Part shown: positions 41,544 to 52,596 of the stretch, piece by piece
Numbering within the stretch: position 1 is the stretch's first letter
Layout of the letters: every line of letters begins with the position of its first letter
NCBI RefSeq assembly: GCF_039543565.1
Contig: NZ_BAABJZ010000095.1
Coordinates: 1 to 64,000 of the forward strand
DNA from: Ferrimonas pelagia
GTDB taxonomy: Bacteria; Pseudomonadota; Gammaproteobacteria; Enterobacterales; Shewanellaceae
DNA: 64,000 nucleotides
Direction of reading: 5' to 3'
The notes under the pieces: model-generated
The model's database searches: none
What the model was told of the DNA's origin: nothing
What the model saw: the letters and a program-made list of their open reading frames with translations, nothing else
Program-made: the position numbers and the translations under genes

Positions 41544-42911
41544 ATGACCGATCACAACGACACCATTGTGGCCCAGGCCACCGCGCCCGGACGGGGCGGC
41601 GTTGGCATCGTCCGCGTCTCCGGCCCACTGGCCGAGCAGATCGCCACGGCAATGCTCGGCCGAGTGCCGAAAACCCGCTATGCGGAATACCTGCCTTTTA
41701 AGGATGATCAAGGCGAGGTGCTGGATCAGGGGATCGCCCTGATGTTTAAGGCCCCCCACTCGTTCACTGGCGAAGATGTACTGGAGCTCCAGGGTCACGG
41801 CGGCCCGTTCGTGATCGACATGCTGATCCGCCAGATCCTGACCCACCCCGGCGTACGCACTGCGCGTCCCGGTGAGTTTTCCGAGCGCGCCTTTCTCAAC
41901 GATAAGATGGATCTGACCCAGGCTGAGGCCATTGCTGATCTGATCGAAGCCAGCTCTGAGCAAGCCGTCCGCAGTGCCATGCACTCACTGCAGGGGGACT
42001 TCTCGGCCAAGATCCACGACTTGGTGGAGCAGTTAACCCGACTGCGGATCTACGTCGAGGCCGCCATTGACTTCCCGGAAGAGGAGATCGATTTTCTTGC
42101 CGACGGCCGCATCGCTGCCGATCTCTGCGGGGTTAAAGCGCATCTGGATGCCGTGCAGCGCAGCGCCCAGCAAGGGGCCCTGATCCGTGAAGGCATGAAG
42201 GTGGTGATCGCCGGCCGTCCCAATGCCGGTAAATCCAGCCTGCTTAACGCCCTGGCTGGCCGTGAGTCCGCCATCGTCACCGACATCGCCGGTACCACCC
42301 GCGATGTCCTGCGCGAACACATTCACATCGACGGCATGCCGCTGCATATCATCGATACCGCAGGCTTACGTGAGGCCTCCGATGAGGTGGAGCGGATCGG
42401 CATCGAGCGCGCCTGGAGCGAGATCGAACAAGCCGATCGCGTCCTACTGATGGTCGATGGCACCGATACCGACGCCACCGCTCCCGAAGCGATCTGGCCG
42501 GAGTTCATTCACCGTCTGCCCGAGGGGATGGGCTTATCCATCATCCGCAACAAGGCCGATCTCACCGGTGAAGCGCTCGGCGAAAGCGAACGCGATGCCC
42601 TCCCCCTGTTCCGCCTATCGGCACGAACCGGCGAAGGCGTCGACGCCCTCAAGGCGCATCTCAAAGACTGTATGGGCTATCAGGGCACGGCGGAAGGCGG
42701 CTTCATCGCCCGCCAGCGCCACCTACAAGCCCTCGCACTGGCAGCGCAGCACCTTGAGCAAGGCGAAGAGCAACTGTTGATCTTCCACGCCGGTGAATTA
42801 CTGGCAGAAGAGCTCCGCTTGGCCCAACATGCCCTGGCCGAGATCACCGGCGAATTCAGCTCGGACGATCTGTTGGGCCGGATCTTCTCCTCATTCTGCA
42901 TTGGCAAGTAA
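41544..42911 (+). CDS. mnmE: tRNA modification GTPase MnmE
   Basis: Works with MnmG to form cmnm5U34 in wobble-reading tRNAs. The 455-residue protein has the N-terminal THF-binding domain (TIVAQATAPGRGGVGIVRVSG), a G domain inserted in helices (GRPNAGKSSLLNALAG; TDIAGTTRDVLRE; DTAGLRE; NKADL) and the C-terminal CIGK with its catalytic cysteine. The frame from 41472 is longer, but MTDHNDTI is the family start. Its partner mnmG lies on the other side of oriC. Confidence 0.97.
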   Translation: MTDHNDTIVAQATAPGRGGVGIVRVSGPLAEQIATAMLGRVPKTRYAEYLPFKDDQGEVLDQGIALMFKAPHSFTGEDVLELQGHGGPFVIDMLIRQILTHPGVRTARPGEFSERAFLNDKMDLTQAEAIADLIEASSEQAVRSAMHSLQGDFSAKIHDLVEQLTRLRIYVEAAIDFPEEEIDFLADGRIAADLCGVKAHLDAVQRSAQQGALIREGMKVVIAGRPNAGKSSLLNALAGRESAIVTDIAGTTRDVLREHIHIDGMPLHIIDTAGLREASDEVERIGIERAWSEIEQADRVLLMVDGTDTDATAPEAIWPEFIHRLPEGMGLSIIRNKADLTGEALGESERDALPLFRLSARTGEGVDALKAHLKDCMGYQGTAEGGFIARQRHLQALALAAQHLEQGEEQLLIFHAGELLAEELRLAQHALAEITGEFSSDDLLGRIFSSFCIGK

Positions 42912-42929
42912 CCCCCGACTTTCCATATA

Positions 42930-42956
42930 AAAGCCCGCTGTCTGCGGGCTTTTTTG
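42930..42956 (+). terminator. terminator after mnmE
   Basis: Stem AAGCCCGC with 5-base loop, then T5. A TATAAT at 42970-42975 for mioC follows directly. Confidence 0.88.
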
Positions 42957-43007
42957 TCTTCCAAGCCCCTATAATCGGGCCATCAAACAGCCTTTCAGGA
43001 ACACCAT

Positions 43008-43442
43008 ATGAAGATCGCACTGATCATAGGAACCACCATGGGCGGCGCCGAAGCGGTCGCCGATGAACTGCTACCCGTGCTGGAAAATGCCGGTCACGAG
43101 GTGATCTACTGCCTCGATCCACAGGCGGAGATCTTGCTCTCTTGTCCCCTCTGGCTGGTCGTGACCTCCACCCACGGTGCCGGCGAATTGCCGGAAAATC
43201 TGGTTAAAACCCACCAATGGCTAGCCACACAGCCAAGCCTAAACGGGATCCAGTACGCGTTATGCGGGATCGGTGATTCCAGTTACGACACCTTCTGCGG
43301 CGCACTCGATCTGCTGGAAATGCCATTGCGATCCAACGGCGCGATCGCCTTTGTGGATAAGATCCGGATCGATGTACAACATATGGATCTCCCTGAAGAT
43401 CAAGCACTAAGCTGGCTGGAAAGCTGGATCCAAAGGATCTAG
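43008..43442 (+). CDS. mioC: FMN-binding protein MioC
   Basis: A 144-residue flavodoxin-like protein found beside oriC in enterics and relatives. Phosphate loop region IIGTTMGGAEAVADEL and later STHGAGELPENL and CGIGDSSYDTFCGA match the family. In E. coli MioC is linked to biotin synthase electron transfer. Transcription runs towards oriC. The last codons already carry dense GATC sites. Confidence 0.93.
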   Translation: MKIALIIGTTMGGAEAVADELLPVLENAGHEVIYCLDPQAEILLSCPLWLVVTSTHGAGELPENLVKTHQWLATQPSLNGIQYALCGIGDSSYDTFCGALDLLEMPLRSNGAIAFVDKIRIDVQHMDLPEDQALSWLESWIQRI

Positions 43443-43790
43443 ATCGACCGTTCGATCGCAGTTTGATCACAGGATCATTGCAGATACCCACAGTTTTGGC
43501 TTTTGATCACAGGCTCATGTGCATAAACTTGGATCTAACTGTGGTTAACCTGGATATTATTCAGAGTGTGATCTTTTTTACGATCGCCCCTGTGCATAAG
43601 ATCCCGATCTATCCACCGGCTCCGATCCTTTTGATCGGCAATAGATCACAGCTTGCGATCGCACTTAAAGCACTGATAAATGAGGTGAAAATAGGCTTAC
43701 CCACAAAGATCGCCTCCAGTAATAGATAAAACAACAAAGGATCTTTAAAAAGATCTTTTAATACTTAAAGATCTAAAGCTCTAGGATTGG
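43436..43790. other. oriC: chromosomal replication origin oriC
   Basis: The 432-base mioC-mnmG gap, the E. coli oriC position. It holds about 19 GATC sites in 340 bases by my count. DnaA-box-like 9-mers: two consensus TGTGCATAA (43518-43526, 43591-43599), one-mismatch TGTGGTTAA (43540-43548) and TTACCCACA (43697-43705), weaker ones at 43484-43492 and 43610-43618. An AT-rich stretch with GATCTTT/GATCTTTT units at 43721-43785, next to mnmG, fits the unwinding element with 13-mers. The order of boxes and 13-mers relative to mioC and mnmG is as in E. coli. Confidence 0.92.
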
Positions 43791-43874
43791 TTAATTAGTA
43801 ATCTTTCTAACAGAGGAAAGCGGTGATAGAATGCAGCGCTTTTTCGATCCACCACCGTTCGGGGTAAATGACCT

Positions 43875-45764
<1,890 letters not shown>

Positions 45765-45778
45765 TCTTCTCCATCGAT

Positions 45779-45811
45779 CCGCCAGCGGGGCTTTTCTTGC
45801 TCCGTTGGCGG
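45779..45811 (+). other. long imperfect hairpin between mnmG and rsmG
   Basis: CCGCCAGCGGGGC can pair with GCTCCGTTGGCGG over 13 positions with G-U pairs; loop of 7. There is no T-run, so RNA stability or partial termination is more likely than full termination. Confidence 0.4.
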
Positions 45812-45852
45812 CCTCATAATGCCCTATTGACTTCATAACGAGGACAGCTGTT

Positions 45853-46473
45853 GTGCTCGCTCAACGCTTACAAACCCTGATCAACCAATCCGAACTGACC
45901 ATCTCCGCTGAACAACAAGCGCAATTGATCGAGTTGGTGGGTTTATTGGATAAGTGGAATAAGGCGTACAACCTCACTTCGGTGCGTGATCCGAAGGAGA
46001 TGTTGGTGCGTCATATCATGGACAGTATTGTGGTTGGCCCTCAGTTAGAGGGCCAACGTTTTATTGACGTCGGTACCGGCCCTGGCCTACCCGGCCTGCC
46101 TTTGGCCATTTGCAATCCGGACAAAGAGTTTGTATTGCTGGACAGCCTGGGCAAGCGGATCCGTTTTATTCGTACCGTGATCCATAAGCTGGGGCTGACC
46201 AATGTCACCGCCGTAGAGAGTCGGGTCGAGGCGTATCAGCCTGAACCGGGTTTTGATGGGGTTTTGAGTCGCGCTTTCGCCTCATTGCAGGATATGCTGA
46301 GCTGGTGCCATCATCTGCCGGCGGCGGATGGTCGCTTTTACGCCTTGAAAGGCGTATTGGATCCCGCTGAGCTGGAGCAGATCCCCGCAGGTTTGCAGCT
46401 CGATCATACCGTTGAGCTGCAGGTTCCTGGCTTGGATGCACAGCGTCACCTGGTGATCGTCAAAGCCCAATAA
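45853..46473 (+). CDS. rsmG: 16S rRNA m7G527 methyltransferase
   Basis: AdoMet-dependent methylation of G527 in 16S rRNA; loss gives low-level streptomycin resistance. The 206-residue protein shows NKAYNLTSVRDPKEM, the AdoMet loop VGTGPGLPGLPLAI, and SRAFASLQDML. The start is GTG, with GAGGACAG upstream. Followed by parA after a 19-base gap, as in many bacteria. Confidence 0.96.
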   Translation: MLAQRLQTLINQSELTISAEQQAQLIELVGLLDKWNKAYNLTSVRDPKEMLVRHIMDSIVVGPQLEGQRFIDVGTGPGLPGLPLAICNPDKEFVLLDSLGKRIRFIRTVIHKLGLTNVTAVESRVEAYQPEPGFDGVLSRAFASLQDMLSWCHHLPAADGRFYALKGVLDPAELEQIPAGLQLDHTVELQVPGLDAQRHLVIVKAQ

Positions 46474-46492
46474 CCGGTTGTGGAGAGAGTTT

Positions 46493-47287
46493 GTGGCCAA
46501 AATCATAGCGATTGCCAATCAGAAAGGCGGCGTCGGTAAAACCACCACCAGCATCAATCTGGCGGCGTCCATGGCTGCGACGCGTCGTCGCGTGTTGTTG
46601 ATCGATCTCGATCCGCAAGGCAATGCCACCATGGGCAGTGGGGTTGATAAATACGCTGTCGAGCGGACCGCGTACGATCTGTTGGTGGATCAGTGCCCCG
46701 CCGCCGAGGTGATCGAAACCGACACCTCGGGCAAATTCCATCTGGTGGCCGCCAATGGCGATGTCACCGCAGCTGAGATCAAGCTGATGGAGGTATTTGC
46801 CCGAGAGGTTCGTCTGCGCAATGCGCTGGAGCCGGTGCGGGATCAATACGATTATATCTTCATCGATTGCCCACCGTCCTTGAACCTCTTGACGGTCAAC
46901 GCCCTGGCGGCAGCCGATGCGGTCGTGATCCCGATGCAGTGTGAGTATTACGCACTGGAAGGCTTGACCGCATTGATGGACACCATCGGCCAACTGGCGC
47001 AGCTGGTGAATCCCAAGCTGGAGATCGAAGGGATCTTGCGCACCATGTACGATCCGCGCAACCGATTGGCCAATGACGTTTCGGATCAACTTAAGCAGCA
47101 TTTTGCTGATAAAGTGTACCGAACCGTGATCCCGCGTAATGTGCGGCTGGCCGAAGCGCCCAGTTTTGGTGCGCCCGCCATGTATTACGACAAAAGCAGT
47201 GCCGGCGCGAAAGCCTATCTGGCGTTAGCCGGAGAGATGTTGCGTCGACAGGAGTCGGCCCAGATCACCTCGCTTGAAACCGAATAA
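46493..47287 (+). CDS. parA: chromosome partition ATPase ParA
   Basis: Deviant Walker ATPase that forms gradients on the nucleoid and moves ParB-parS complexes. The 264-residue protein starts at GTG (GGAGAG upstream) and reads AKIIAIANQKGGVGKTTT with the KGGxGKT Walker A. DLDPQGNAT, FIDCPPSLNLLTVNAL and MQCEYYALEG follow. It lacks the N-terminal HTH of plasmid ParA types, so it is the chromosomal Soj-like form. parB overlaps downstream by frame only; the gap is 16 bases. Confidence 0.97.
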   Translation: MAKIIAIANQKGGVGKTTTSINLAASMAATRRRVLLIDLDPQGNATMGSGVDKYAVERTAYDLLVDQCPAAEVIETDTSGKFHLVAANGDVTAAEIKLMEVFAREVRLRNALEPVRDQYDYIFIDCPPSLNLLTVNALAAADAVVIPMQCEYYALEGLTALMDTIGQLAQLVNPKLEIEGILRTMYDPRNRLANDVSDQLKQHFADKVYRTVIPRNVRLAEAPSFGAPAMYYDKSSAGAKAYLALAGEMLRRQESAQITSLETE

Positions 47288-47303
47288 GATTAAGAGGAAT
47301 TCG

Positions 47304-48197
47304 ATGTCTGCGAAGAAACGAGGACTGGGTAAAGGGCTGGACGCCCTGCTCGGTGGCAGCCAATCCGTCGCCCAAGCGGCTCAGCCCAATGAAACGCAAA
47401 CCCCTGAGTCGGGCTTGGCTCAGTTACCCGTCACCAGTCTGCGCCCCGGGCAATATCAGCCTCGCCGTGACATGTCGCATGAGGCACTGGAGGAGCTGGC
47501 CGCCTCCATTCGCGCGCAAGGGGTGATCCAGCCGATTGTGGTGCGGCAACTCGCCGGGGATCGCTATGAGATCATTGCCGGGGAGCGCCGCTGGCGCGCA
47601 TCGCAGATGGCGGGGCTCAACACCGTCCCATGTTTGCTTAAGAACGTGGATGATAACGCCGCCGTGGCCATCGCCTTGATCGAAAACATCCAGCGCGAAG
47701 ATCTCAACGCCATGGAGGAGGCGATCGCACTCAAGCGACTCACCGACGAATTTGAGTTAACCCACGTTCAGGTGGCCGAAGCGGTGGGCAAATCGCGCAC
47801 CACGGTGACCAACCTGCTCCGCCTCAATAACCTCAATGACGAGGTGAAGACCCTGCTTGAGCACGGCGATCTGGAGATGGGGCACGCTCGGGCTTTGCTG
47901 GCCTTGAGCGGTGATGAACAAACCTTGATCGCCCGTCAGGTCGTGGCCAAGGGGCTCACTGTGCGGGATACGGAAAGGTTGATCCAAAAGGTTCAGACTC
48001 CACCAGCACCGAAGCTAAGCGCCCTGCCCGATCCGGATATTAGCCGCTTGGCGGAGCGGTTAACTCAGCGTTTGGGCGCAGAGGTGGCGATCAATCACGG
48101 CAGGAAAGGCAAAGGCAAGCTGGTGATCAGCTATCAGGATCTGGATCAGCTGGATGGGATCTTGGTCAAAATAGCGCCAGACACAGAAATAAATTAA
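47304..48197 (+). CDS. parB: chromosome partition protein ParB
   Basis: CTP-dependent DNA clamp binding parS. The 297-residue protein shows KKRGLGKGLDALLG at the N terminus, the CTP-binding motif ERRWRASQMAGL, the HTH with AEAVGKSRTTVTNLLRL, and a C-terminal dimer domain. Four parS-like palindromes in this window (25.6, 32.3, 32.5, 35.1 kb) are its likely targets. The ATG at 47304 has AAGAGGAA upstream. Confidence 0.97.
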   Translation: MSAKKRGLGKGLDALLGGSQSVAQAAQPNETQTPESGLAQLPVTSLRPGQYQPRRDMSHEALEELAASIRAQGVIQPIVVRQLAGDRYEIIAGERRWRASQMAGLNTVPCLLKNVDDNAAVAIALIENIQREDLNAMEEAIALKRLTDEFELTHVQVAEAVGKSRTTVTNLLRLNNLNDEVKTLLEHGDLEMGHARALLALSGDEQTLIARQVVAKGLTVRDTERLIQKVQTPPAPKLSALPDPDISRLAERLTQRLGAEVAINHGRKGKGKLVISYQDLDQLDGILVKIAPDTEIN

Positions 48198-48199
48198 TT

Positions 48200-48223
48200 C
48201 GGGCCCCCAGGGCCCTTTTTTTC
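48200..48223 (+). terminator. terminator after parB
   Basis: Stem GGGCCC with loop CCA, then T7; a short but very GC-rich hairpin. Confidence 0.8.
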
Positions 48224-48830
48224 GTTTTTTTACTACATGTACGCATGTAAATGCCGCTATATCCGTGTACTTTTTGGTCTATCCCAACCTAGATCTCATT
48301 CTGTTTCATTCTGAAATTGCGCACATCTCAAAAAGGCAGCGTTCTGTGCGTCGTTGGGCGCTTTGGCAGCGATTGCTTGGTTGCATCAGGCGGTTAAGCC
48401 GGTATACTTTCGCTTGATTTTTGCGGGCGTTGGCACTTTTAACGGTCGACACCTACAAAATGCACGGAGCACATGACCCTATTTGGCTGAGCCGTGTGCT
48501 TGCCAAAGGAACTGGCGGTTTTCCGACTTTCTTGTCCTCTGGTTGTCACTTTGTCGATGACTGGGGTAGGCTACGTGCACCGGTATTGGGTGTACCTGTT
48601 CTGCTGCATAAAACAGCAAATATGTTTCACCTAAACTCCGGATTTATATCGATTTCACAGTTGTAGTTAGCAATGACTGCAGCAGCGGCTGGAACGGGGT
48701 TTCGTCCGCGTGAGTTCGATAAAGCTGATGCTAACCATGGTGCGATCCAACGATGTGACATGTATGCATCGCTAGGGCCGCACATTGGGCAGCAACTTTG
48801 TTTTTTCAACAAAAACAAATGAGATGAATA
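48224..48830 (+). other. long leader region upstream of atpB, no atpI recognised
   Basis: The gene-free stretch between parB and atpB is 633 bases. I looked for atpI, which commonly heads the atp operon here, and found no frame with its hydrophobic helices. A TTG-started frame (48421-48666, 81 codons) and an ATG-started frame (48673-48822, 49 codons plus stop) carry no motif I know. Base composition is less GC-rich than in neighbours. A plausible promoter lies at 48381-48408. The stretch may be a long untranslated leader or hold a decayed gene. Confidence 0.5.
48381..48408 (+). promoter_or_regulatory. candidate atp operon promoter
   Basis: TTGCAT, 16-bp spacer, TATACT. It would give a leader of about 420 bases before atpB. 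Confidence 0.5.
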
Positions 48831-49655
48831 ATGGCTGCTACTCCAAAGGAATACATCCAGCATCACCTGACGAATCTGCAGGCTTGTGCAACCGATACCG
48901 GTATCGGTTGGAACTACGCCTGTAAGGACGCCGGGTTCTGGACTTGGCATGTCGATTCATTGCTGTTCTCGGTTGGCCTGGGCGTCCTCTTCTTGTGGCT
49001 GTTCCGCTCCGTTGCGAAGAAAGCGACTACCGGTGTTCCCGGTAAGTTGCAATGCTTTGTGGAAATGGTGGTGGAATTTGTGGATAGCTCCGTTAAGGAG
49101 GCCTTCCACGGTCGCAATAAACTCGTTGCTCCGCTGGCTCTAACCATCTTCGTCTGGGTATTCCTGATGAACCTGATGGATTTGATCCCAGTGGATTTCA
49201 TCCCCGAACTGATTATGCGTACCACAGGTGCGGAGTACTTCAAGATCGTTCCTACGACGGACTTGAACATTACCGCAGCGATGGCGATTGGCGTCTTGCT
49301 GATCGTGATTGGCACCAGTATTCGTGTGAAAGGGCTGAAAGGGTTTACTAAGGAGTTGACCCTCCATCCGTTCAACCACCCAGTAATGATCCCCTTCAAC
49401 TTTGTCCTCGAGACGGTCACCTTGTTTGCGAAGCCAGTATCTCTGTCGCTTCGTCTGTTCGGTAACCTCTACGCGGGTGAATTGATCTTTATCCTCATCG
49501 CCATTGTGTACAGCGGCGGTGTGGTGATTGGGTCCTTGGGCGTGGTATTGCACCTTTTGTGGGCAATCTTCCACATCCTGGTGATCCTGCTACAGGCCTT
49601 CATCTTTATGATGCTGACGATCGTGTATCTCAGCATGGCAAGTGAAGACCACTAA
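48831..49655 (+). CDS. atpB: ATP synthase Fo subunit a
   Basis: Membrane stator subunit forming the proton half-channels. The 274-residue protein has several hydrophobic helices. The essential arginine is in VSLSLRLFGNLYAGELIF, the canonical subunit a signature. The N terminus (PKEYIQHHLTNLQ) is periplasmic or cytoplasmic tail of the gammaproteobacterial type. First recognised gene of the atpBEFHAGDC operon. Confidence 0.97.
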   Translation: MAATPKEYIQHHLTNLQACATDTGIGWNYACKDAGFWTWHVDSLLFSVGLGVLFLWLFRSVAKKATTGVPGKLQCFVEMVVEFVDSSVKEAFHGRNKLVAPLALTIFVWVFLMNLMDLIPVDFIPELIMRTTGAEYFKIVPTTDLNITAAMAIGVLLIVIGTSIRVKGLKGFTKELTLHPFNHPVMIPFNFVLETVTLFAKPVSLSLRLFGNLYAGELIFILIAIVYSGGVVIGSLGVVLHLLWAIFHILVILLQAFIFMMLTIVYLSMASEDH

Positions 49656-49705
49656 GACACTGTTTTATTAATTGTTAGTTCAAGCTTAATTATCTGGAGA
49701 CATTC

Positions 49706-49924
49706 ATGGAAACCACCTATTTCGCTGTTGCTTTTCTGATCGGCATCTGTGCTCTGAGTACTGCTATCGGTTTTGGCCTGTTGGGCGGTAAATTCCTGGA
49801 AGCCTGTGCCCGTCAGCCTGAAATGGCGCCGACTCTGCAAACCAAGATGTTCATCATCGCTGGTCTGCTGGATGCCGTACCGATGATCGGTGTGGGTATC
49901 GGCATGTACATGCTGTTCGCATAA
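49706..49924 (+). CDS. atpE: ATP synthase Fo subunit c
   Basis: Proton-carrying ring subunit. The 72-residue protein has two helices joined by the polar loop ARQPEM. The proton-binding carboxylate is the Asp in AGLLDAVPMIGVG. The first helix is GICALSTAIGFGLLGGKFLEA. A glutamate/threonine pattern for sodium binding is not evident, so H+ coupling is likely. Confidence 0.97.
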   Translation: METTYFAVAFLIGICALSTAIGFGLLGGKFLEACARQPEMAPTLQTKMFIIAGLLDAVPMIGVGIGMYMLFA

Positions 49925-49993
49925 GGCACCCGGTCCACTGAGATGGGCTTTGCAACCGCAAAGCTTGAATTGGATTAAAAAGGAGATGCCGTT

Positions 49994-50464
49994 GTGAGTA
50001 TCAACGCGACCTTAATCGGTCAGCTTATCGCCTTTATCCTCTTCGTCTGGTTCTGCATGAAGTTTGTATGGCCGCCATTAATGGCTGCCATTGAAGAACG
50101 ACAGAAGACGATTGCCGATGGCTTGGCCAGCGCAGACCGCGCCAGCAAAGATTTGGATCTGGCGCAGCAAAACGCGGCTGAAAAAATCAAACAAGCGAAA
50201 GAGCAAGCGTCGGAAATCGTCGAGCAGGCCAACAAACGTGGCGTTGGGATTGTCGAGGAAGCTAAGGCGGAAGCCGAAGTGGTCCGCGCCAAGATCATCG
50301 CCCAAGGCGAAGCTGAGATCGAAGCTGAACGAAACCGTGCACGGGATGATCTGCGCGCCCAAGTTGCTGTGTTAGCAGTAGCGGGTGCAGAGAAGATCCT
50401 TGAGCGTACCATTGATGCCGACGCGCATAGCGACATCGTCGACAAGCTGGCTGCAGAGCTGTAA
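49994..50464 (+). CDS. atpF: ATP synthase Fo subunit b
   Basis: Peripheral stalk subunit. The 156-residue protein has one N-terminal membrane helix (LIGQLIAFILFVWFCMKFVW) and a long charged coiled coil. The start codon is GTG with AAGGAG 10 bases upstream. Length and sequence match E. coli AtpF. Confidence 0.97.
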   Translation: MSINATLIGQLIAFILFVWFCMKFVWPPLMAAIEERQKTIADGLASADRASKDLDLAQQNAAEKIKQAKEQASEIVEQANKRGVGIVEEAKAEAEVVRAKIIAQGEAEIEAERNRARDDLRAQVAVLAVAGAEKILERTIDADAHSDIVDKLAAEL

Positions 50465-50482
50465 GCATAGGGAGAGGGCTAA

Positions 50483-51019
50483 ATGTCTGAACTGACCACT
50501 GTTGCTCGCCCTTACGCCAAAGCCGCTTTCGATTTTGCCGTTGAGAAGCAAGCGGTTGATAACTGGGCACAGATGCTGGGATTCCTGGCGGAAATTGCGG
50601 TAAATGACACCGTAGTGGAACTGATGTCCGGTCAACTGCAAGCGGAGCAGCTGGCTGAGATCTTTATCAAGATCGGTGGCGAGCAGCTCGACGAGCATGG
50701 CCAGAACCTGGTGAAGGTGATGGCAGAAAATGGACGCCTGGTGACGCTACCAGCCGTTGCGACCCAATTCGCGCAGATGCGCGATGAGTGGCAGAAGGTG
50801 ATCTCCGCAGACGTGGTGTCTGCGGTAGCACTGACTGAAGAGCAACAGGCGAAAATTGTAGCGTCTTTGGAACAGCGTTTTGCACCACGTAAAGTGGCGC
50901 TGAACTGTAGCGTAAACCCGGAGCTGATCGCCGGTGTCACCATTACTTGTGGTGATACGGTTATCGACGGGTCGGTTCGGGGCAAGCTAAGCCGCCTGAC
51001 CGATAAGCTGCAATCCTAA
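50483..51019 (+). CDS. atpH: ATP synthase F1 subunit delta
   Basis: Connects the peripheral stalk to the F1 head. The 178-residue protein has TVARPYAKAAFDFA at the N terminus and GVTITCGDTVIDGSVRGKL near the end, both family signatures. Confidence 0.96.
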   Translation: MSELTTVARPYAKAAFDFAVEKQAVDNWAQMLGFLAEIAVNDTVVELMSGQLQAEQLAEIFIKIGGEQLDEHGQNLVKVMAENGRLVTLPAVATQFAQMRDEWQKVISADVVSAVALTEEQQAKIVASLEQRFAPRKVALNCSVNPELIAGVTITCGDTVIDGSVRGKLSRLTDKLQS

Positions 51020-51034
51020 TTAGGGGATTTGAGC

Positions 51035-52576
51035 ATGCAACTGAATTCCACTGAAATCAGTGAACTGATCAAGAGCCGTATTGAGCAGTTCAATGTTGTC
51101 AGTGAAGCTCGAAACGAAGGCACCATCGTTTCTGTAAGCGATGGTATCGTCCGCATCCACGGCCTAGCCGATGTGATGCAGGGCGAGATGATCGAGCTTC
51201 CTGGTAATCGATTTGCCATTGCACTGAACCTGGAGCGTGACTCCGTGGGTGCAGTTGTAATGGGCCCTTACGCCGATCTGGCGGAAGGCGCAAAAGTTAA
51301 GTCCACCGGTCGTATTCTGGAAGTTCCAGTTGGCCGTGGTCTGTTGGGTCGTGTGGTTAACACCCTGGGTGAGCCCATCGACGGTAAAGGACCCATCGAA
51401 AACGATGGTTTCTCCCCTGTTGAAGTGATCGCCCCTGGCGTAATTGAGCGTGAAGGTGTTTCCCAGCCGGTTCAGACTGGCTATAAGTCTGTCGATGCCA
51501 TGATCCCAATCGGCCGTGGTCAGCGTGAGCTGATCATTGGTGACCGTGAAACCGGTAAATCGGCTCTGGCACTGGATGCGATCATCAACCAGCGCGACTC
51601 TGGTATTAAGAGCGTCTACGTGGCGATTGGTCAGAAAGCCTCTACCGTAGCGAACGTTGTACGTAAGCTGGAAGAGCATGACGCACTGAAGAACACCATC
51701 GTGGTTGTGGCCTCCGCTTCTGAAGCGGCTGCGCTGCAGTACCTGGCGCCGTACTCCGGTTGCTCCATGGGTGAATACTTCCGTGACCGTGGTGAAGACG
51801 CGCTGATCGTTTACGATGATCTGTCCAAGCAGGCGGTTGCCTACCGTCAGATCTCGTTGCTGCTGCGTCGTCCACCGGGCCGTGAAGCCTACCCAGGTGA
51901 CGTTTTCTATCTCCACTCCCGTCTGCTGGAGCGCGCCTCTCGTGTGAACGCGGCGTACGTAGAGAAGTTCACCAACGGCGAAGTGAAAGGCCAGACCGGT
52001 TCTTTGACCGCACTGCCGATCATCGAAACCCAAGCGGGTGACGTGTCAGCCTTCGTACCGACCAACGTAATTTCCATTACCGATGGTCAGATCTTCTTGG
52101 AAACCGACATGTTTAACGCCGGCCTGCGTCCTGCGGTAAACCCAGGGATCTCCGTATCCCGTGTTGGTGGCGCAGCCCAGACTAAGATCATCAAGAAGCT
52201 GTCCGGTGGTATCCGTACCGCACTGTCTCAGTACCGTGAACTGGCGGCTTTCGCCCAGTTCTCATCCGATCTGGATGATGCTACCCGTGCCCAGTTGGAG
52301 CATGGTGAGCGCGTTACCGAACTGATGAAGCAGAATCAATACGCACCGATGAGCGTAGCCGATCAGGCTGTCTCCATCTTTGCAGCGGATAAGGGCTTCT
52401 TGAAGTCCATCCCGGTTGCCAAGGTCGGCGCGTTTGAAGCCGCTCTGCTGTCCTACATGAGCAGCGAACAGGCCGAACTGATGAAGCAGATCAACGAGAC
52501 TGGAGACTACAACTCCGACATCGAAGGTCAGCTCAAAGCAGCTTTGGATCAGTTCGTAGCGACTCAAACCTGGTAA
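51035..52576 (+). CDS. atpA: ATP synthase F1 subunit alpha
   Basis: Non-catalytic nucleotide-binding F1 subunit. The 513-residue length is exactly that of E. coli AtpA, starting at the ATG at 51035 (MQLNSTEISELIK) with AGGGGAT upstream; a TTG two codons earlier is not needed. Walker A is GDRETGKSALALDA; the family signature PAVNPGISVSRVGG is present. Confidence 0.98.
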   Translation: MQLNSTEISELIKSRIEQFNVVSEARNEGTIVSVSDGIVRIHGLADVMQGEMIELPGNRFAIALNLERDSVGAVVMGPYADLAEGAKVKSTGRILEVPVGRGLLGRVVNTLGEPIDGKGPIENDGFSPVEVIAPGVIEREGVSQPVQTGYKSVDAMIPIGRGQRELIIGDRETGKSALALDAIINQRDSGIKSVYVAIGQKASTVANVVRKLEEHDALKNTIVVVASASEAAALQYLAPYSGCSMGEYFRDRGEDALIVYDDLSKQAVAYRQISLLLRRPPGREAYPGDVFYLHSRLLERASRVNAAYVEKFTNGEVKGQTGSLTALPIIETQAGDVSAFVPTNVISITDGQIFLETDMFNAGLRPAVNPGISVSRVGGAAQTKIIKKLSGGIRTALSQYRELAAFAQFSSDLDDATRAQLEHGERVTELMKQNQYAPMSVADQAVSIFAADKGFLKSIPVAKVGAFEAALLSYMSSEQAELMKQINETGDYNSDIEGQLKAALDQFVATQTW

Positions 52577-52596
52577 CAGGTAAAGGAGAGTAAGAG

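Noticed and set aside
48421..48666. 81-codon frame upstream of atpB considered as atpI
   Set aside because: No hydrophobic helices like AtpI, TTG start, no ribosome site seen.
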